DNA from: Halostagnicola sp. A-GB9-2
GTDB lineage: Archaea; Halobacteriota; Halobacteria; Halobacteriales; Natrialbaceae
Direction: 5' to 3'
DNA length: 64,000 bases
NCBI RefSeq assembly: GCF_030068615.1
Contig: NZ_JASJOC010000002.1
Span: forward strand, 124,001 to 188,000
The notes beneath the pieces were generated by a model. That model ran no database searches and was not told where the DNA came from. It was given only the letters and a program-made list of their open reading frames with translations. Positions 1 to 8,838 of this stretch are shown piece by piece. The translations under genes and the position numbers were made by a program. The first letter of the stretch is position 1. Each line of letters opens with the position of its first letter.

Positions 1-1
1 C

Positions 2-115
2 GAGATGTGGACGCACAAGATCGACGGCCTTCACAAGACCGACTTCGTGATGGCCGCGCGGATGGATCGGATCCACGAGGAGTACGCGCCGACCGACGAC
101 TCCGACGACGAGTAA
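2..115 (+). CDS. C-terminal end of an unidentified protein (truncated by window)
   Basis: The first bases read in one open frame to a TAA at 113-115. They encode 37 residues ending in an acidic tail (PTDDSDDE), as is usual for haloarchaeal proteins. The codon bias (G/C third positions) fits real coding sequence. The visible part, [20 protein letters not shown] followed by [10 protein letters not shown], does not let me name a family. The start and the rest of the gene lie to the left of the window. Confidence 0.7.
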   Translation, partial: EMWTHKIDGLHKTDFVMAARMDRIHEEYAPTDDSDDE

Positions 116-502
116 TTTCGCAGCTGCGTTCCGTTCGATTCAGTCGCCCAATTCTTCTGTTTGTATTTTGGAACTGAGAGGGACCACGTAGAAATCATTG
201 CACCGTTCGAACAAACAACATGCAGTGGCGCGCGCCGTATCGCGGTGAGCTATGCGAGCGGGAGCGAAGCGATCCGTGAGCCGCTGGCGACCGCGATTCA
301 ACATTGTGCGAGGTCTTCGGTCACCTCGTGACCGACTGGCTTGGAAGTCGCGAAGCGTCTTCCAGTGGATGGGGGAAGGAACGAAGCGACTGAACGAATC
401 GGTCGGGGAGGGTGTGGAAATCCGTGTTGCCGGCGAGACGTGGTATACTTCTCGAGACCCCGACGATTCGGTACATCGGTCGAGGATTGTACTGGTAGAA
501 CG
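116..502. other. Gene-free interval with a small hairpin
   Basis: I see no convincing gene here. Open frames in this stretch have poor composition and no start signals. It holds a perfect 8-bp stem with a 3-nt loop at 317-335 (TCGGTCAC-CTC-GTGACCGA). It also has iterated short words such as GAGCGAAGCGATCCGTGAGC near 262-281, a degenerate pattern seen again after tRNA-Val near 54.5 kb. It separates two genes whose 3' ends converge, so it may simply carry terminators. Confidence 0.5.
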
Positions 503-1219
503 TCACGCAGTACTAGTCGGCTCGAGCGAAACGAACTCGAGTCCGTGTTCGGCGAGCAACCCCTCGGCTCGATCGGTCACCGACGGAGCGACCAGAACCC
601 CCCGGATCGAGGCGTCGGCATGTAAATCACGCTCGAGCGCGTCGACGTAGCGTCGCAACTGGCTCACGGCGTCGGGGCCGACCCTGCGTCGTTTGAGTTC
701 CACGACGACCGCGCGCCCGACCGAGTCCTCGCCGTAGATGTCGATCGCACCCGCGGGGGTGTCGCGCTCGGTCGCCAGCGGTCGAAAGCCGGGCTCGAGC
801 AGGCCCGGATCCTCGAGGATTCGCTCTCGGAGGTCCTCCTCGGTGCCGACGAGCGTGAGTTCGCTCGAGTCGGAGACGAGGAATACCGACACCTGAAGCA
901 CGCTCTCGAACGCGACCAGAAGCCGCTCTTCGGGCGTCGATCGGTAACTCTCGAGCCGTAGCTCCTCGCTCTCGCAGAACACCTCGTGCGTACAGCCCGG
1001 CGGCTGCCAGTTGACCGGCTGCTGGCCTTCGTCGGTGTGGACCAGCATCGTTCCGTCGGGTTTGCACATGACGTGTCGATCCCCGGCGTCGAGTCGGCTC
1101 GAGGCTCGGCCGTCGTACTCGACGGTACACCGACCGAAGATAGTCACGAGAGCGTCTCGAGCGACCCCGTCCGAGATCGTCTCGCACGCGGTTTCGAAAG
1201 CGGGCTGCTCGAGCGTCAT
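503..1219 (-). CDS. nucS: Endonuclease NucS
   Basis: This 238-aa protein matches NucS, the archaeal/actinobacterial endonuclease that acts on branched and mismatched DNA and partners with the PCNA clamp. The RecB-like nuclease core is plain: GAID at 157-160, VVELKRRR at 172-179 and QLRRYV after it. This puts the catalytic residues at D160, E174 and K176, the same numbers as reported for Pyrococcus abyssi NucS. That agreement also supports the ATG at 1219 (MTLEQP) over a longer GTG-type start at 1288. The N-terminal half is the DNA-binding/dimerisation domain. It stands alone on the minus strand, back to back with a lipoprotein gene. The identification is firm; the exact substrate is inferred from the family. 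Confidence 0.93.
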   Translation of the reverse strand: MTLEQPAFETACETISDGVARDALVTIFGRCTVEYDGRASSRLDAGDRHVMCKPDGTMLVHTDEGQQPVNWQPPGCTHEVFCESEELRLESYRSTPEERLLVAFESVLQVSVFLVSDSSELTLVGTEEDLRERILEDPGLLEPGFRPLATERDTPAGAIDIYGEDSVGRAVVVELKRRRVGPDAVSQLRRYVDALERDLHADASIRGVLVAPSVTDRAEGLLAEHGLEFVSLEPTSTA

Positions 1220-1380
1220 CGGGACTGTGTGATCGGAGGCGGTCACTGTACTCAGATAGCGTCCAATCGGACAAAAACAACTCGACACGAGTGTGGCTCG
1301 AACGAGAGTGCGGATCAGGCCGATATGTGTTTCGTCGATGGAGAACGCTTATACGGATTTGGACCCGCGAGCTAGTACTT

Positions 1381-1947
1381 ATGCCAGCCGATCAGAACCG
1401 TCGTCGGTTTCTCCAACTCACTGGAACGGGTCTTACGGCGTCCACCGCCGGTTGTTCTGGCGCGTTTTCGATCGGAAGCGACGAGGAGGGCGACGGATAC
1501 GTTACGGCGATCGTCCAGCCGTCTCAAGAGGAGTTCGAGGCCGCGATAGACGAAGAGATGAGCCAGGAAGAGCTCATCCAGCAAGAACGCGAACTCTTCG
1601 AAGAAGCCGTCGAAGGGTTCGAATCTCGAGTCGACGACTCCACGATAACCGTCGAAGAGTCATCAGAAGATATCGGTCTCTTTCTGATCGACGGCGCGCC
1701 CGAAGCGATTCTCGACGGCCTCGTGAACGGGAACGTCTTTACGTTGTACGACGGCGGTGCGTACGAGATCCTCTTAGCACAGAATCAGGGCGGGCAACAG
1801 GAGCCGCCGACCGAGGAAGATCTCGAGGGCGGTGAAGACGACGATGGAGACGAGGACAGTGAAGACGACGGGGATGGCGAATCGGACGGAGACGATGAAG
1901 ACAGCGGGGACGACGAACCTGAGGACGGCGACGAAAGCGACGAGTGA
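1381..1947 (+). CDS. Tat-exported lipoprotein with acidic tail, unknown function
   Basis: 188 aa. The start MPADQN is chosen because it places a twin-arginine signal (RRRFLQ at about 8-13) and a lipobox (TAGC, Cys near 26) at the N-terminus. The protein is therefore probably exported folded and anchored by lipid on the outer face of the membrane. Residues ~45-135 form a small mixed domain that I do not recognise. It contains LFEEAVEGFESRVDD and a hydrophobic GLFLIDGAPEAILDGLVNG segment. The last ~50 residues are almost pure Asp/Glu/Gly/Ser, a flexible acidic linker typical of haloarchaeal surface proteins. The gene is preceded by an AT-rich stretch around 1345-1380. No partner gene is evident. 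Confidence 0.8.
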   Translation: MPADQNRRRFLQLTGTGLTASTAGCSGAFSIGSDEEGDGYVTAIVQPSQEEFEAAIDEEMSQEELIQQERELFEEAVEGFESRVDDSTITVEESSEDIGLFLIDGAPEAILDGLVNGNVFTLYDGGAYEILLAQNQGGQQEPPTEEDLEGGEDDDGDEDSEDDGDGESDGDDEDSGDDEPEDGDESDE

Positions 1948-2100
1948 CGGATTCACCCACACGACTACAGTCGTGGGATTTCTCCTGTACTTCGTGTAAA
2001 GGCGGTCGTTCGAACGACTCCCCTCGAGTCGACTGTGACTACTCCCCAGCACGAGGACGGCCTCCCGTCTCAGTTCCTGACGACCATCACGATTCTTCTC

Positions 2101-2589
2101 TCACGCGGAGTCGACGGCGAACGGACTGTCGCGTTCGGTCCACTCCCAGCCCGGAATTCGTTCCTGAAACCCCGCAGTTAGCGCCGCCTCGAGATCGTCG
2201 ACGCCCGCGTTTTCGTCGCTCGAGCCGTGGACGTGGACGTCTGCGTAGTGAAACGTGGCTTCGCCGAGCGTGCGGAGGGGCTGGGTGCCCGAAATCGTCG
2301 CCGCCAGTTCGCGCCCGAGCAGTTCATCGACGACGAAGCCAGGGTAATCGCCCTCCACGTCGAGGTCGCGTAGGATGGCGACCAGCGCGGCGACGTTTAC
2401 GGCGAGATCGCCGTCGGCGAAAACCGCGTCAACTTCCGTTTGATACTGTGTCTCGGTGACGTGATCGACCTCGGTCTCGAAGAGTTCCCCGAGATCGTCT
2501 CGAACGTCGTTAATTGTCGGCACGACAGTCTCTGCCTGTCCTGCTACCCAGTCTCTTTCGTCGGCGACGCGGTTCGGTGTGAGTCGCAT
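2101..2589 (-). CDS. Hypothetical haloarchaeal protein (162 aa)
   Basis: Soluble acidic protein with no signal peptide or membrane segment. It starts MRLTPNRVADERDW and ends PGWEWTERDSPFAVDSA. The middle is helical and leucine-rich, and the C-terminal part has a short HYADVHVHGSS segment. A good TATA box (GTATAAAAGCC on the minus strand, about 2627-2637) lies ~40 bp upstream of the start, which supports expression from this ATG. I recognise it only as a haloarchaeal conserved protein without assigned function. It is convergent with the lipoprotein gene. Confidence 0.75.
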   Translation of the reverse strand: MRLTPNRVADERDWVAGQAETVVPTINDVRDDLGELFETEVDHVTETQYQTEVDAVFADGDLAVNVAALVAILRDLDVEGDYPGFVVDELLGRELAATISGTQPLRTLGEATFHYADVHVHGSSDENAGVDDLEAALTAGFQERIPGWEWTERDSPFAVDSA

Positions 2590-2911
2590 ACCGTCGATTC
2601 GTGGCGAATCGCCCTCATCTTTGCGAAGGCTTTTATACTGCGCACGGAATAGCCTCGGGTAAGCGGGTTCTCCCTGGAATCTTCCCGCACGGACCAGGAT
2701 AACCGATCTGGGAGCGTACTCCAGTACGAAGACGGACGCTGTACCCGAGATATCTATCGACTTCGTGAGATGCTACGGATAACAGCCCCCGTTTGGGGCG
2801 GTACTTCGATATCATCGACGGATTCGGTACGAACGCGACGTTCTCGGGTTCGCACACCGCCCTGGCTCCCCGCTTTCCGTCGGCCGTTCACGCAATCCAC
2901 ATTCGGCGATT
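2590..2911. other. Intergenic region between divergent genes
   Basis: 322 bp between the start of the minus-strand hypothetical gene and fttA. It carries the minus-strand TATA box near 2627-2637. I could not pick a clear TATA box or Shine-Dalgarno for fttA. Possible short reading frames here have no convincing start context. Confidence 0.45.
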
Positions 2912-4846
2912 ATGAGCACTGTAGAGCAGCAACTCGACGATTTGGAAGAACAGATCACGAGCGAGTTACCGGCAGATATCTCGGTCTCCTCGGTGAAATA
3001 CGAAGGCCCCGAACTGGTAGTCTATACGCGCGACCCGAAGAAGTTCGCTCAGAAAGGCGACCTCATTCGACAACTCGCGAGTAAACTTCGAAAACGCATC
3101 ACCGTTCGGCCCGATCCGAGCGTCCTCTCGAGACCCGAAGAGGCTCGCGAGGAGATCATGAGCGTCATCCCCGAAGAAGCGGGGGTTACCGACCTCGATT
3201 TCCACGCGGACACGGGCGAGGTCGTTATCGAAGCCCAGAAACCCGGCATGGTGATCGGTCGCCATGGCTCGACGCTTCGTGACATCACGAAAAACGTCGG
3301 CTGGACCCCGGAGGTCGTGCGCACGCCGCCGATCGAGTCCTCGACGGTCTCGAACGTTCGGAACTTCCTCAAGCAAGAACGCGACGAGCGCCGGGACGTT
3401 CTCGAACGCGTCGGCAGACAGATCCACCGCGAGGAGATGTCCGACGACGAGTATGTCCGGATCACTACGCTCGGATGCTGTCGCGAGGTCGGACGAGCGT
3501 CCTTCATCCTCTCGACGCCCGAGACGCGCATCCTGATCGACTGCGGTGACAAACCCGGTGCCGAAGGCGAAGTGCCGTACCTCCACGCGCCCGAAGCCCT
3601 CGGAGCCGGCCCGCAGACGATCGATGCGGTCGTGCTGACCCACGCCCACCTCGACCACTCCGCGCTGATCCCACTCCTGTTCAAGTACGGCTACGACGGC
3701 CCGATTTACTGTACCGAGCCAACCCGTGACCTGATGGGACTGCTCACGCTCGACTATCTCGACGTCGCCGCGAAGGAAGGCCGGACGCCGCCGTACGAAT
3801 CCGAGATGGTTCGCGAGGCGATCAAACACTGCATTCCGCTCGAGTATGGCGATGTCACCGACATCGCGCCGGACGTCAAACTCACGTTCCACAACGCGGG
3901 CCACATTCTCGGTTCGGCCGTTTCCCATTTCCACATCGGCGACGGCCTCTACAATGTCGCGTTTTCGGGCGACATTCACTACGACGACACGCGCCTGTTC
4001 AACGGCGCGACCAACGACTTCCCGCGGGTCGAGACGCTAGTTCTCGAGTCGACCTATGGGGGTCGGAACGATTACCAGACCGACCAGCGCGACTCCGAGG
4101 AGAGACTCAAGGAAGTCATCAACGAGGCGGTGGATCGCGACGGGAAGATCCTTATCCCGGCGTTCGCTGTCGGTCGTTCTCAAGAGATCATGCTCGTTCT
4201 GGAAAAGGCGATGCGCGAGGGGGATATCCCGCGCATGCCGGTTCACCTTGACGGGATGATCTGGGAGGCGACGGCGATCCACACGACCTATCCCGAATAC
4301 CTCCGCGACGATCTCCGAGACCGGATCTTCCACGACGACGAGAATCCGTTCCTCGCCGAGGAGTTCAACCACATCGACGGCGGCGAAGAGGAACGTCAGG
4401 ACGTCGCGGACGGCGACCCCTGTATTATCCTCTCGACGTCCGGGATGGTCACCGGCGGCCCGATCATGTCCTGGCTGAGCCACCTCGGCCCGGATCCAGA
4501 TTCGTCGCTCGTCTTCGTCGGCTACCAGGCGCAGGGTACGCTCGGTCGACGCATCCAGAACGGCTGGGACGAGATTCCAACCAGCGAAGTCGGTGCGATG
4601 GGCGACGGAAACAGTCGCGGCACGCTCTCGCTCAACATGGAAGTCGAAACCGTCGACGGCTTCTCCGGTCACGCCGACCGCGAAGGCCTGATGAACTTCG
4701 TCGATACGATGAACCCGCGCCCGGAGAAGGTCCTTTGTGTCCACGGTGACGAACGCTCGACGCAGGATCTGTCCTCCGCGCTCTATCACGATTACAATAT
4801 GCGCACGTTCGCGCCGAAGAACCTCGAGACGTTCCGCTTCCTCTAG
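2912..4846 (+). CDS. fttA: aCPSF1 / FttA, beta-CASP ribonuclease and transcription terminator
   Basis: 644 aa, the normal length for archaeal CPSF1. Established role: binds U-rich RNA 3' ends, cleaves nascent transcripts and releases RNA polymerase. Residues 1-~180 hold two KH-type RNA-binding domains, with the GxxG loop GMVIGRHGS at 112-120. The metallo-beta-lactamase domain follows, with the zinc signature HAHLDH at 244-249 and later LGSAVSHFHIG and the GHAD motif (FSGHADREGL). The beta-CASP insert lies between about 395 and 550 (STSGMVTGGP). The C-terminus has the LCVHGDE block. All catalytic His/Asp residues are present. It is a single gene on the plus strand and is presumably essential. 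Confidence 0.96.
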   Translation: MSTVEQQLDDLEEQITSELPADISVSSVKYEGPELVVYTRDPKKFAQKGDLIRQLASKLRKRITVRPDPSVLSRPEEAREEIMSVIPEEAGVTDLDFHADTGEVVIEAQKPGMVIGRHGSTLRDITKNVGWTPEVVRTPPIESSTVSNVRNFLKQERDERRDVLERVGRQIHREEMSDDEYVRITTLGCCREVGRASFILSTPETRILIDCGDKPGAEGEVPYLHAPEALGAGPQTIDAVVLTHAHLDHSALIPLLFKYGYDGPIYCTEPTRDLMGLLTLDYLDVAAKEGRTPPYESEMVREAIKHCIPLEYGDVTDIAPDVKLTFHNAGHILGSAVSHFHIGDGLYNVAFSGDIHYDDTRLFNGATNDFPRVETLVLESTYGGRNDYQTDQRDSEERLKEVINEAVDRDGKILIPAFAVGRSQEIMLVLEKAMREGDIPRMPVHLDGMIWEATAIHTTYPEYLRDDLRDRIFHDDENPFLAEEFNHIDGGEEERQDVADGDPCIILSTSGMVTGGPIMSWLSHLGPDPDSSLVFVGYQAQGTLGRRIQNGWDEIPTSEVGAMGDGNSRGTLSLNMEVETVDGFSGHADREGLMNFVDTMNPRPEKVLCVHGDERSTQDLSSALYHDYNMRTFAPKNLETFRFL

Positions 4847-5024
4847 GTATAGAGTCACAGTTTCGGCGCTGCCTGCAGTTGTTTTCGACCCGGTTCAGAT
4901 TCATGCCGCAACCGACTCCACTCACCTCCGAGTCGTAACCCCGAATTGAATCCAAGCGAGTTTTCCGCATCGAGGTAATATCATATCCGTGATCTATTGT
5001 GAATGGCCGGAGGCTGTTTGCTGA

Positions 5025-5987
5025 GTGATACCGATCTGGTTCGTCTACGCGCTATTGACTGCGGTCGTCTACGCCGGGATCGCGCTGCTGGCAAAAGTCG
5101 TTAGCGGAACAGAGATCGACGACCCGATCACGTTGACGATCTACTCCTGTGTCCCGTTCTACGCCGTCTACGTCGTCGCCGGGTTGGCACTCGAGCCGAC
5201 GACGATTTCGGGTATCGCTGTGACCGACCCGACGCCGGTTTCTGCGGTGCTCACGGCGCTCGCGTTCGGCGTCGTCTCGACGGTCGGATACGGGATCTAC
5301 TACTTGGGGCTCGTCAGCGGCGACGTCTCGCGGTTCGTTCCGGCATTAGCTATCGAAACGATCTTCGTGCTCGCACTCGGCTTCTTGCTCCTCGAGGAGT
5401 CGTTTCCGGCGGGCGTCTACGGGGGCGTCCTGCTCGTGGTTTTCGGCGCGTTGTTTATTTCCTACGAGCACGGCGGCGGATCACTTCGGGGAACCGTGGG
5501 CCCGTCGACAATCGGCGTCGCGGTGGCCGCCGCGGCCGCCTTCGCCGTCCTCAACACGGGAATAAAAGTCCTCACGACCGAGTTCGGGACGCTCGAGATC
5601 CTCTTCTGGATCAGCGTCGGCGGCCTGGCGTCGGTCACCGCGATTGCGCCGTTTCGCGAGGGAGCGCGGTTTCGGCCTGCCGTGGACTCGAGCGACGTGC
5701 TATCCTGGCGGCTCTCGAGGGGGACCACCCTGCTGGTCGTCGGCGGCCTGCTCAACGCCGTTGCGCTGTTGACATTCGTTCGGGCGCTCGAGACCGGACC
5801 GGTCTCGCTCGCGACGGCGATCACCAAACTCGATGTGATGCTCGTCTTCATCGGATCGCTATCGCTGAGCAAGCTGACGCCACAGTTGCTCACCGAGCAG
5901 TTCGACCCGTTTACGCTGTTCCAGAAAGGGACGGCGTCAGTGGTGATACTCGTGGGTTGTGTGTTGATTCAGTTCGGGTCCGGATAG
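5025..5987 (+). CDS. EamA/DMT-family membrane transporter
   Basis: 320 aa with about ten hydrophobic segments in two halves, each a five-helix EamA repeat. The first half starts MIPIWFVYALLTAVVYAGIA and the second around residue 160. The gene begins with GTG at 5025, directly before the first hydrophobic helix. Family members export amino acids, nucleobases or other small metabolites, but the substrate cannot be read from sequence. The residues before the second half (~145-155: SYEHGGGSLRG) form the inter-domain loop. It is downstream of fttA by ~180 bp with an AT-rich gap, so it is probably transcribed separately. Confidence 0.85.
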   Translation: MIPIWFVYALLTAVVYAGIALLAKVVSGTEIDDPITLTIYSCVPFYAVYVVAGLALEPTTISGIAVTDPTPVSAVLTALAFGVVSTVGYGIYYLGLVSGDVSRFVPALAIETIFVLALGFLLLEESFPAGVYGGVLLVVFGALFISYEHGGGSLRGTVGPSTIGVAVAAAAAFAVLNTGIKVLTTEFGTLEILFWISVGGLASVTAIAPFREGARFRPAVDSSDVLSWRLSRGTTLLVVGGLLNAVALLTFVRALETGPVSLATAITKLDVMLVFIGSLSLSKLTPQLLTEQFDPFTLFQKGTASVVILVGCVLIQFGSG

Positions 5988-6247
5988 CTCCCGTCACCGA
6001 CGGGTGGTGCCAGTTTGATTGACGACTGCTCCCGATTCCGGCCTCCGTTGGTAATTCTTCTACGGATACCTCGACTGTTACTATCGTTATATAGACTGTT
6101 ACTGTCAGTAAAATTGACTGTAGCCGACATTACCATTGGCCGTTGCTGTCGCTACCGTCGCCTTTTTTATGATCTCTCCCAGCGACGAGGTTCCTTTTGT
6201 TCTAGGACGGTGTACGCTTGAGCGGTTCGAACGAACGTGACGCACAA
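5988..6247. other. AT-richer intergenic region before the ZIP transporter
   Basis: About 260 bp. The part from 6050 to 6200 is pyrimidine-rich with repeated CTGTTACTGT/CTGTCAGT-like words and a T6 run (CCTTTTTTATG near 6161-6170). The T tract could end EamA transcription, and the ATAT-containing stretch (GTTATATAG, ~6084) is a promoter candidate for the gene downstream. I see no gene in it. Confidence 0.4.
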
Positions 6248-7054
6248 ATGATTGGTGCTGAACTCGGTTTCGTGCTCGCCGCTGGGGTTTTCACGGCGAT
6301 CGTTTGCGGCGTCGGAGCCGTTCCGGTCTTTTTTGTCGACGAAATCGGCGATCGGCTCACGGTCGTCCTGTGGGGGTTCGCCGGTGGAGTCATGCTGTTC
6401 GCATCAGTGTTCGGCTTCGTGTTTGAGGGGCTCGTGGTAGGGACGGCCATTCAGGTCGGCGTCGGTCTTCTCGTCGGCGTCGCGATCGTGATCGCGGCTG
6501 ATCGAGCGATAAGCGGGTACGAATTCGCACCGAGAGAGATGGCGGCCGCCGATTTCAAGAAGCTCGTATTCATCGTCGGCATTCTCACCGTTCACAGCTT
6601 CCCGGAGGGCGTCGCACTCGGCGTGGCGTTCGCCGACCTCGGAATCGAGGGCGATCTCGTCGTCGTCGGTCTCGTTGTTCCGTCCCTGGCGATCTTTATC
6701 ACCGTCGCGATATCCGTACAGAACCTGCCTGAAGGGCTGGCCATCGCAATCCCGCTAAAGACCTTCGGTGTCCCGAACGCTCGAATCTTCGGGTGGGCCG
6801 TCTTCTCGAGCATCCCCCAACCCATCGGGGCCGCCATCGCCTACGCGTTCGTCACTTCCGCCCGCGAGTTTCTCCCCTACGGGTTCGGGTTCGCCGCCGG
6901 TGCGATGATCTATCTGGTCCTACATGACATCTTTCCCGACGCCCTCGAGCAAGGTCGCGATGCCGGCCTCACCCGTGGTGGGCGACTCGAGCTGACCGTT
7001 GGAATCGTGACGGGTATCGTACTCATGCTTCCAATCATGTTGTTAACCGAATAG
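6248..7054 (+). CDS. ZIP-family divalent metal transporter
   Basis: 268 aa from the ATG at 6248; an in-frame TTG at 6218 would add ten residues with no benefit. About eight membrane helices are predictable. The family's metal-binding motifs are both visible: HSFPEG in helix 4 and QNLPEG in helix 5. These are the two half-sites that ZIP proteins use to bind Zn, Fe or Mn during uptake. The hydrophilic loop before helix 4 is short (AISGYEFAPREMAAADFKK) and lacks the His-rich tract found in many ZIPs. A late HDIFPDALEQG motif also fits ZIP proteins of the GufA type. The metal specificity is not deducible. Confidence 0.92.
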   Translation: MIGAELGFVLAAGVFTAIVCGVGAVPVFFVDEIGDRLTVVLWGFAGGVMLFASVFGFVFEGLVVGTAIQVGVGLLVGVAIVIAADRAISGYEFAPREMAAADFKKLVFIVGILTVHSFPEGVALGVAFADLGIEGDLVVVGLVVPSLAIFITVAISVQNLPEGLAIAIPLKTFGVPNARIFGWAVFSSIPQPIGAAIAYAFVTSAREFLPYGFGFAAGAMIYLVLHDIFPDALEQGRDAGLTRGGRLELTVGIVTGIVLMLPIMLLTE

Positions 7055-7123
7055 TGCGGCGGCCGAAAATTTCGACCGACCGTTCGAGACGGCTGTCGGC
7101 CGGTCAGGACGGCTGTCGATCGA

Positions 7124-7927
7124 TCAAGACAGCTGTTTCGACAGCCACTCGAGGTTCGTCGCGATAACGGCGACGACGATGGCCCCGACCGAGATCAGGA
7201 TCAGGAACGTCGAGACGACGCTCACCATCGGATCCAGCGCCTGCCGGATTTCAGTCCAGGCCAACACCGGGATCGTCTCGGTGTTCGGCGTCGAGAGGAA
7301 CAGCGCCATCACGAACTCCTGGAGGCTGATGATAAAGGCGAGCAGTGCGCCCACGAAGATTCCATGTTTCACGTTCGGCAGGACGACCTGGACGAACGAC
7401 CGGATCGGACCGGCTCCCAGGTCGTGTGCCGCGTCTAACTGCTGCCAGTCGAATCGACTGAACACCGATCGCATGACGAAGTAGACGAGCGGCGTCGCCC
7501 ACAGGGTGTGAGCGAGGACGATGCTCGCGTAGGATCCGCGAAGACCGACCTCGTTGAAGTACATCAACAGGGTGATCCCGAGGATGACCGGCGGGATCAA
7601 AAGCGGGATGAGAACGAGCGGTGCTAGGAGCTTACCGAAGGATCCGTCCTCTATCTCCTGTCCGAACGCGCCCATCACGCCGAGCACCGTCGCGGCCAGT
7701 GCGGTCCCGAAGCCGACGATGAGACTGTTCGTGAACGCGTTGAGCCAGCGGATGCTCTCGAAGAACTCCCCGTACCACACGAGCGAGAAACTATCCGGCG
7801 GGAAGGCGATCCGACCCGATCCGGAGAACGAGGTCACGATGACCACGAGCAAGGGGAGTAGCATGAATACCAGCAACGCCAGGTATCCGGCGCGGAACGC
7901 CACGTCTTCGAACGTTTCTCTATGCAA
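7124..7927 (-). CDS. potC: Pot-type ABC transporter permease (PotC-like)
   Basis: 267 aa inner-membrane permease with six helices. It carries the cytoplasmic EAA-type loop (QLDAAHDLGAGPIRSFVQVVLPN) that docks on the ATPase. It belongs to the spermidine/putrescine-iron importer family (PotC/YdcV). I place the start at the TTG at 7927, not at the TTG at 7963. A strong Shine-Dalgarno, GGAGGTGA, lies 8 nt upstream of 7927, and the coding overlap with potB shrinks to 8 bp (TTGCATAG). It is the last gene of the potD-A-B-C operon on the minus strand. The substrate is inferred only from family resemblance. Confidence 0.88.
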   Translation of the reverse strand: MHRETFEDVAFRAGYLALLVFMLLPLLVVIVTSFSGSGRIAFPPDSFSLVWYGEFFESIRWLNAFTNSLIVGFGTALAATVLGVMGAFGQEIEDGSFGKLLAPLVLIPLLIPPVILGITLLMYFNEVGLRGSYASIVLAHTLWATPLVYFVMRSVFSRFDWQQLDAAHDLGAGPIRSFVQVVLPNVKHGIFVGALLAFIISLQEFVMALFLSTPNTETIPVLAWTEIRQALDPMVSVVSTFLILISVGAIVVAVIATNLEWLSKQLS

Positions 7928-8837
7928 GTTCGAAGTCACCTCCGAAGCGGTTGAGGACGGCAAATAACACGCCGATACAGACGAGCATCAACACGAGCAT
8001 CACGACCGAGAACGCGGCCGCGAGCGGATACCGGAGCCCCGAGAGCATCAGGTCCTCGACTTGCATCGCAAAGGAGATGCTGTTCGAGAGCAGATCCGGT
8101 GCGGCGTAGGCGCCGACGCTCCAGGCGAAGGAGATGACCGACGCGACGATTATACCGGGCATCACCTGTGGCACGACGACCTCAAGCACGGATCGCGGTC
8201 GGCTCGCGCCGAGATCGCGCGCGGCTTCGACGACGTGCCAGTCCATCGTCGCCATCACGCTATAAATCGCGAGCACGGCGTAGGGGAGAACGATGTAGGT
8301 CTGGCCGATGACGACGCCGACGGTGCTCGGAACGATCTGAATCGAGCTATTGATGATGCCGAGCGAGAGCAGTATCTCGTTGACGGTTCCCGTCGGCGAA
8401 AGCAACGGCTGGAACGCGTACGTTCTGATGACCAGCGTCGTTAGCAGTGGGAGAACCACCGAGAACAACAACAGTGACTTGATGAGTCCGTCCGATCGCC
8501 AGATGGCGTACGCATAGAAGATGGCGATCACGACGGTGACAAGCGTCACTGCGATTCCGAGCATGAACGAGTACCCAACGATACTCCGTAACAGCCCGGA
8601 CGTGAAGACGTCTACGTACGCCTGAAGCGTCCACGTTCCCTCGGCGTAGACCAGATCGGATGATTCCTCCGCGAAGCTGATCCGCAACAGGATGAAAAAC
8701 GGAACGACGAAGACCAGCAACTCGAAGACGATCAGCGGAGCCATCAACAACAGCGCCCGGTTCGATCTGGACTGGTCGGCAATCGGTTCCCAGGCCGACG
8801 CGAGCGAACTCGGGAGTACGGAATTCCTCTCGGACAT
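7920..8837 (-). CDS. potB: Pot-type ABC transporter permease (PotB-like)
   Basis: 305 aa with six membrane helices and the EAA-type loop (VVEAARDLGASRPRSVLEVV, ~200-219). Partner permease of the downstream potC; the two form the heterodimeric channel of a polyamine-like importer. The start MSERNSVLPSS lies 1 bp downstream of the potA stop codon, so translation is coupled. The N-terminal ~35 residues are hydrophilic before the first helix (LLLMAPLIVFELLVFVVPF). All hallmarks of MetI-like permeases are present. Confidence 0.9.
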   Translation of the reverse strand: MSERNSVLPSSLASAWEPIADQSRSNRALLLMAPLIVFELLVFVVPFFILLRISFAEESSDLVYAEGTWTLQAYVDVFTSGLLRSIVGYSFMLGIAVTLVTVVIAIFYAYAIWRSDGLIKSLLLFSVVLPLLTTLVIRTYAFQPLLSPTGTVNEILLSLGIINSSIQIVPSTVGVVIGQTYIVLPYAVLAIYSVMATMDWHVVEAARDLGASRPRSVLEVVVPQVMPGIIVASVISFAWSVGAYAAPDLLSNSISFAMQVEDLMLSGLRYPLAAAFSVVMLVLMLVCIGVLFAVLNRFGGDFELA

Positions 8838-8838
8838 G

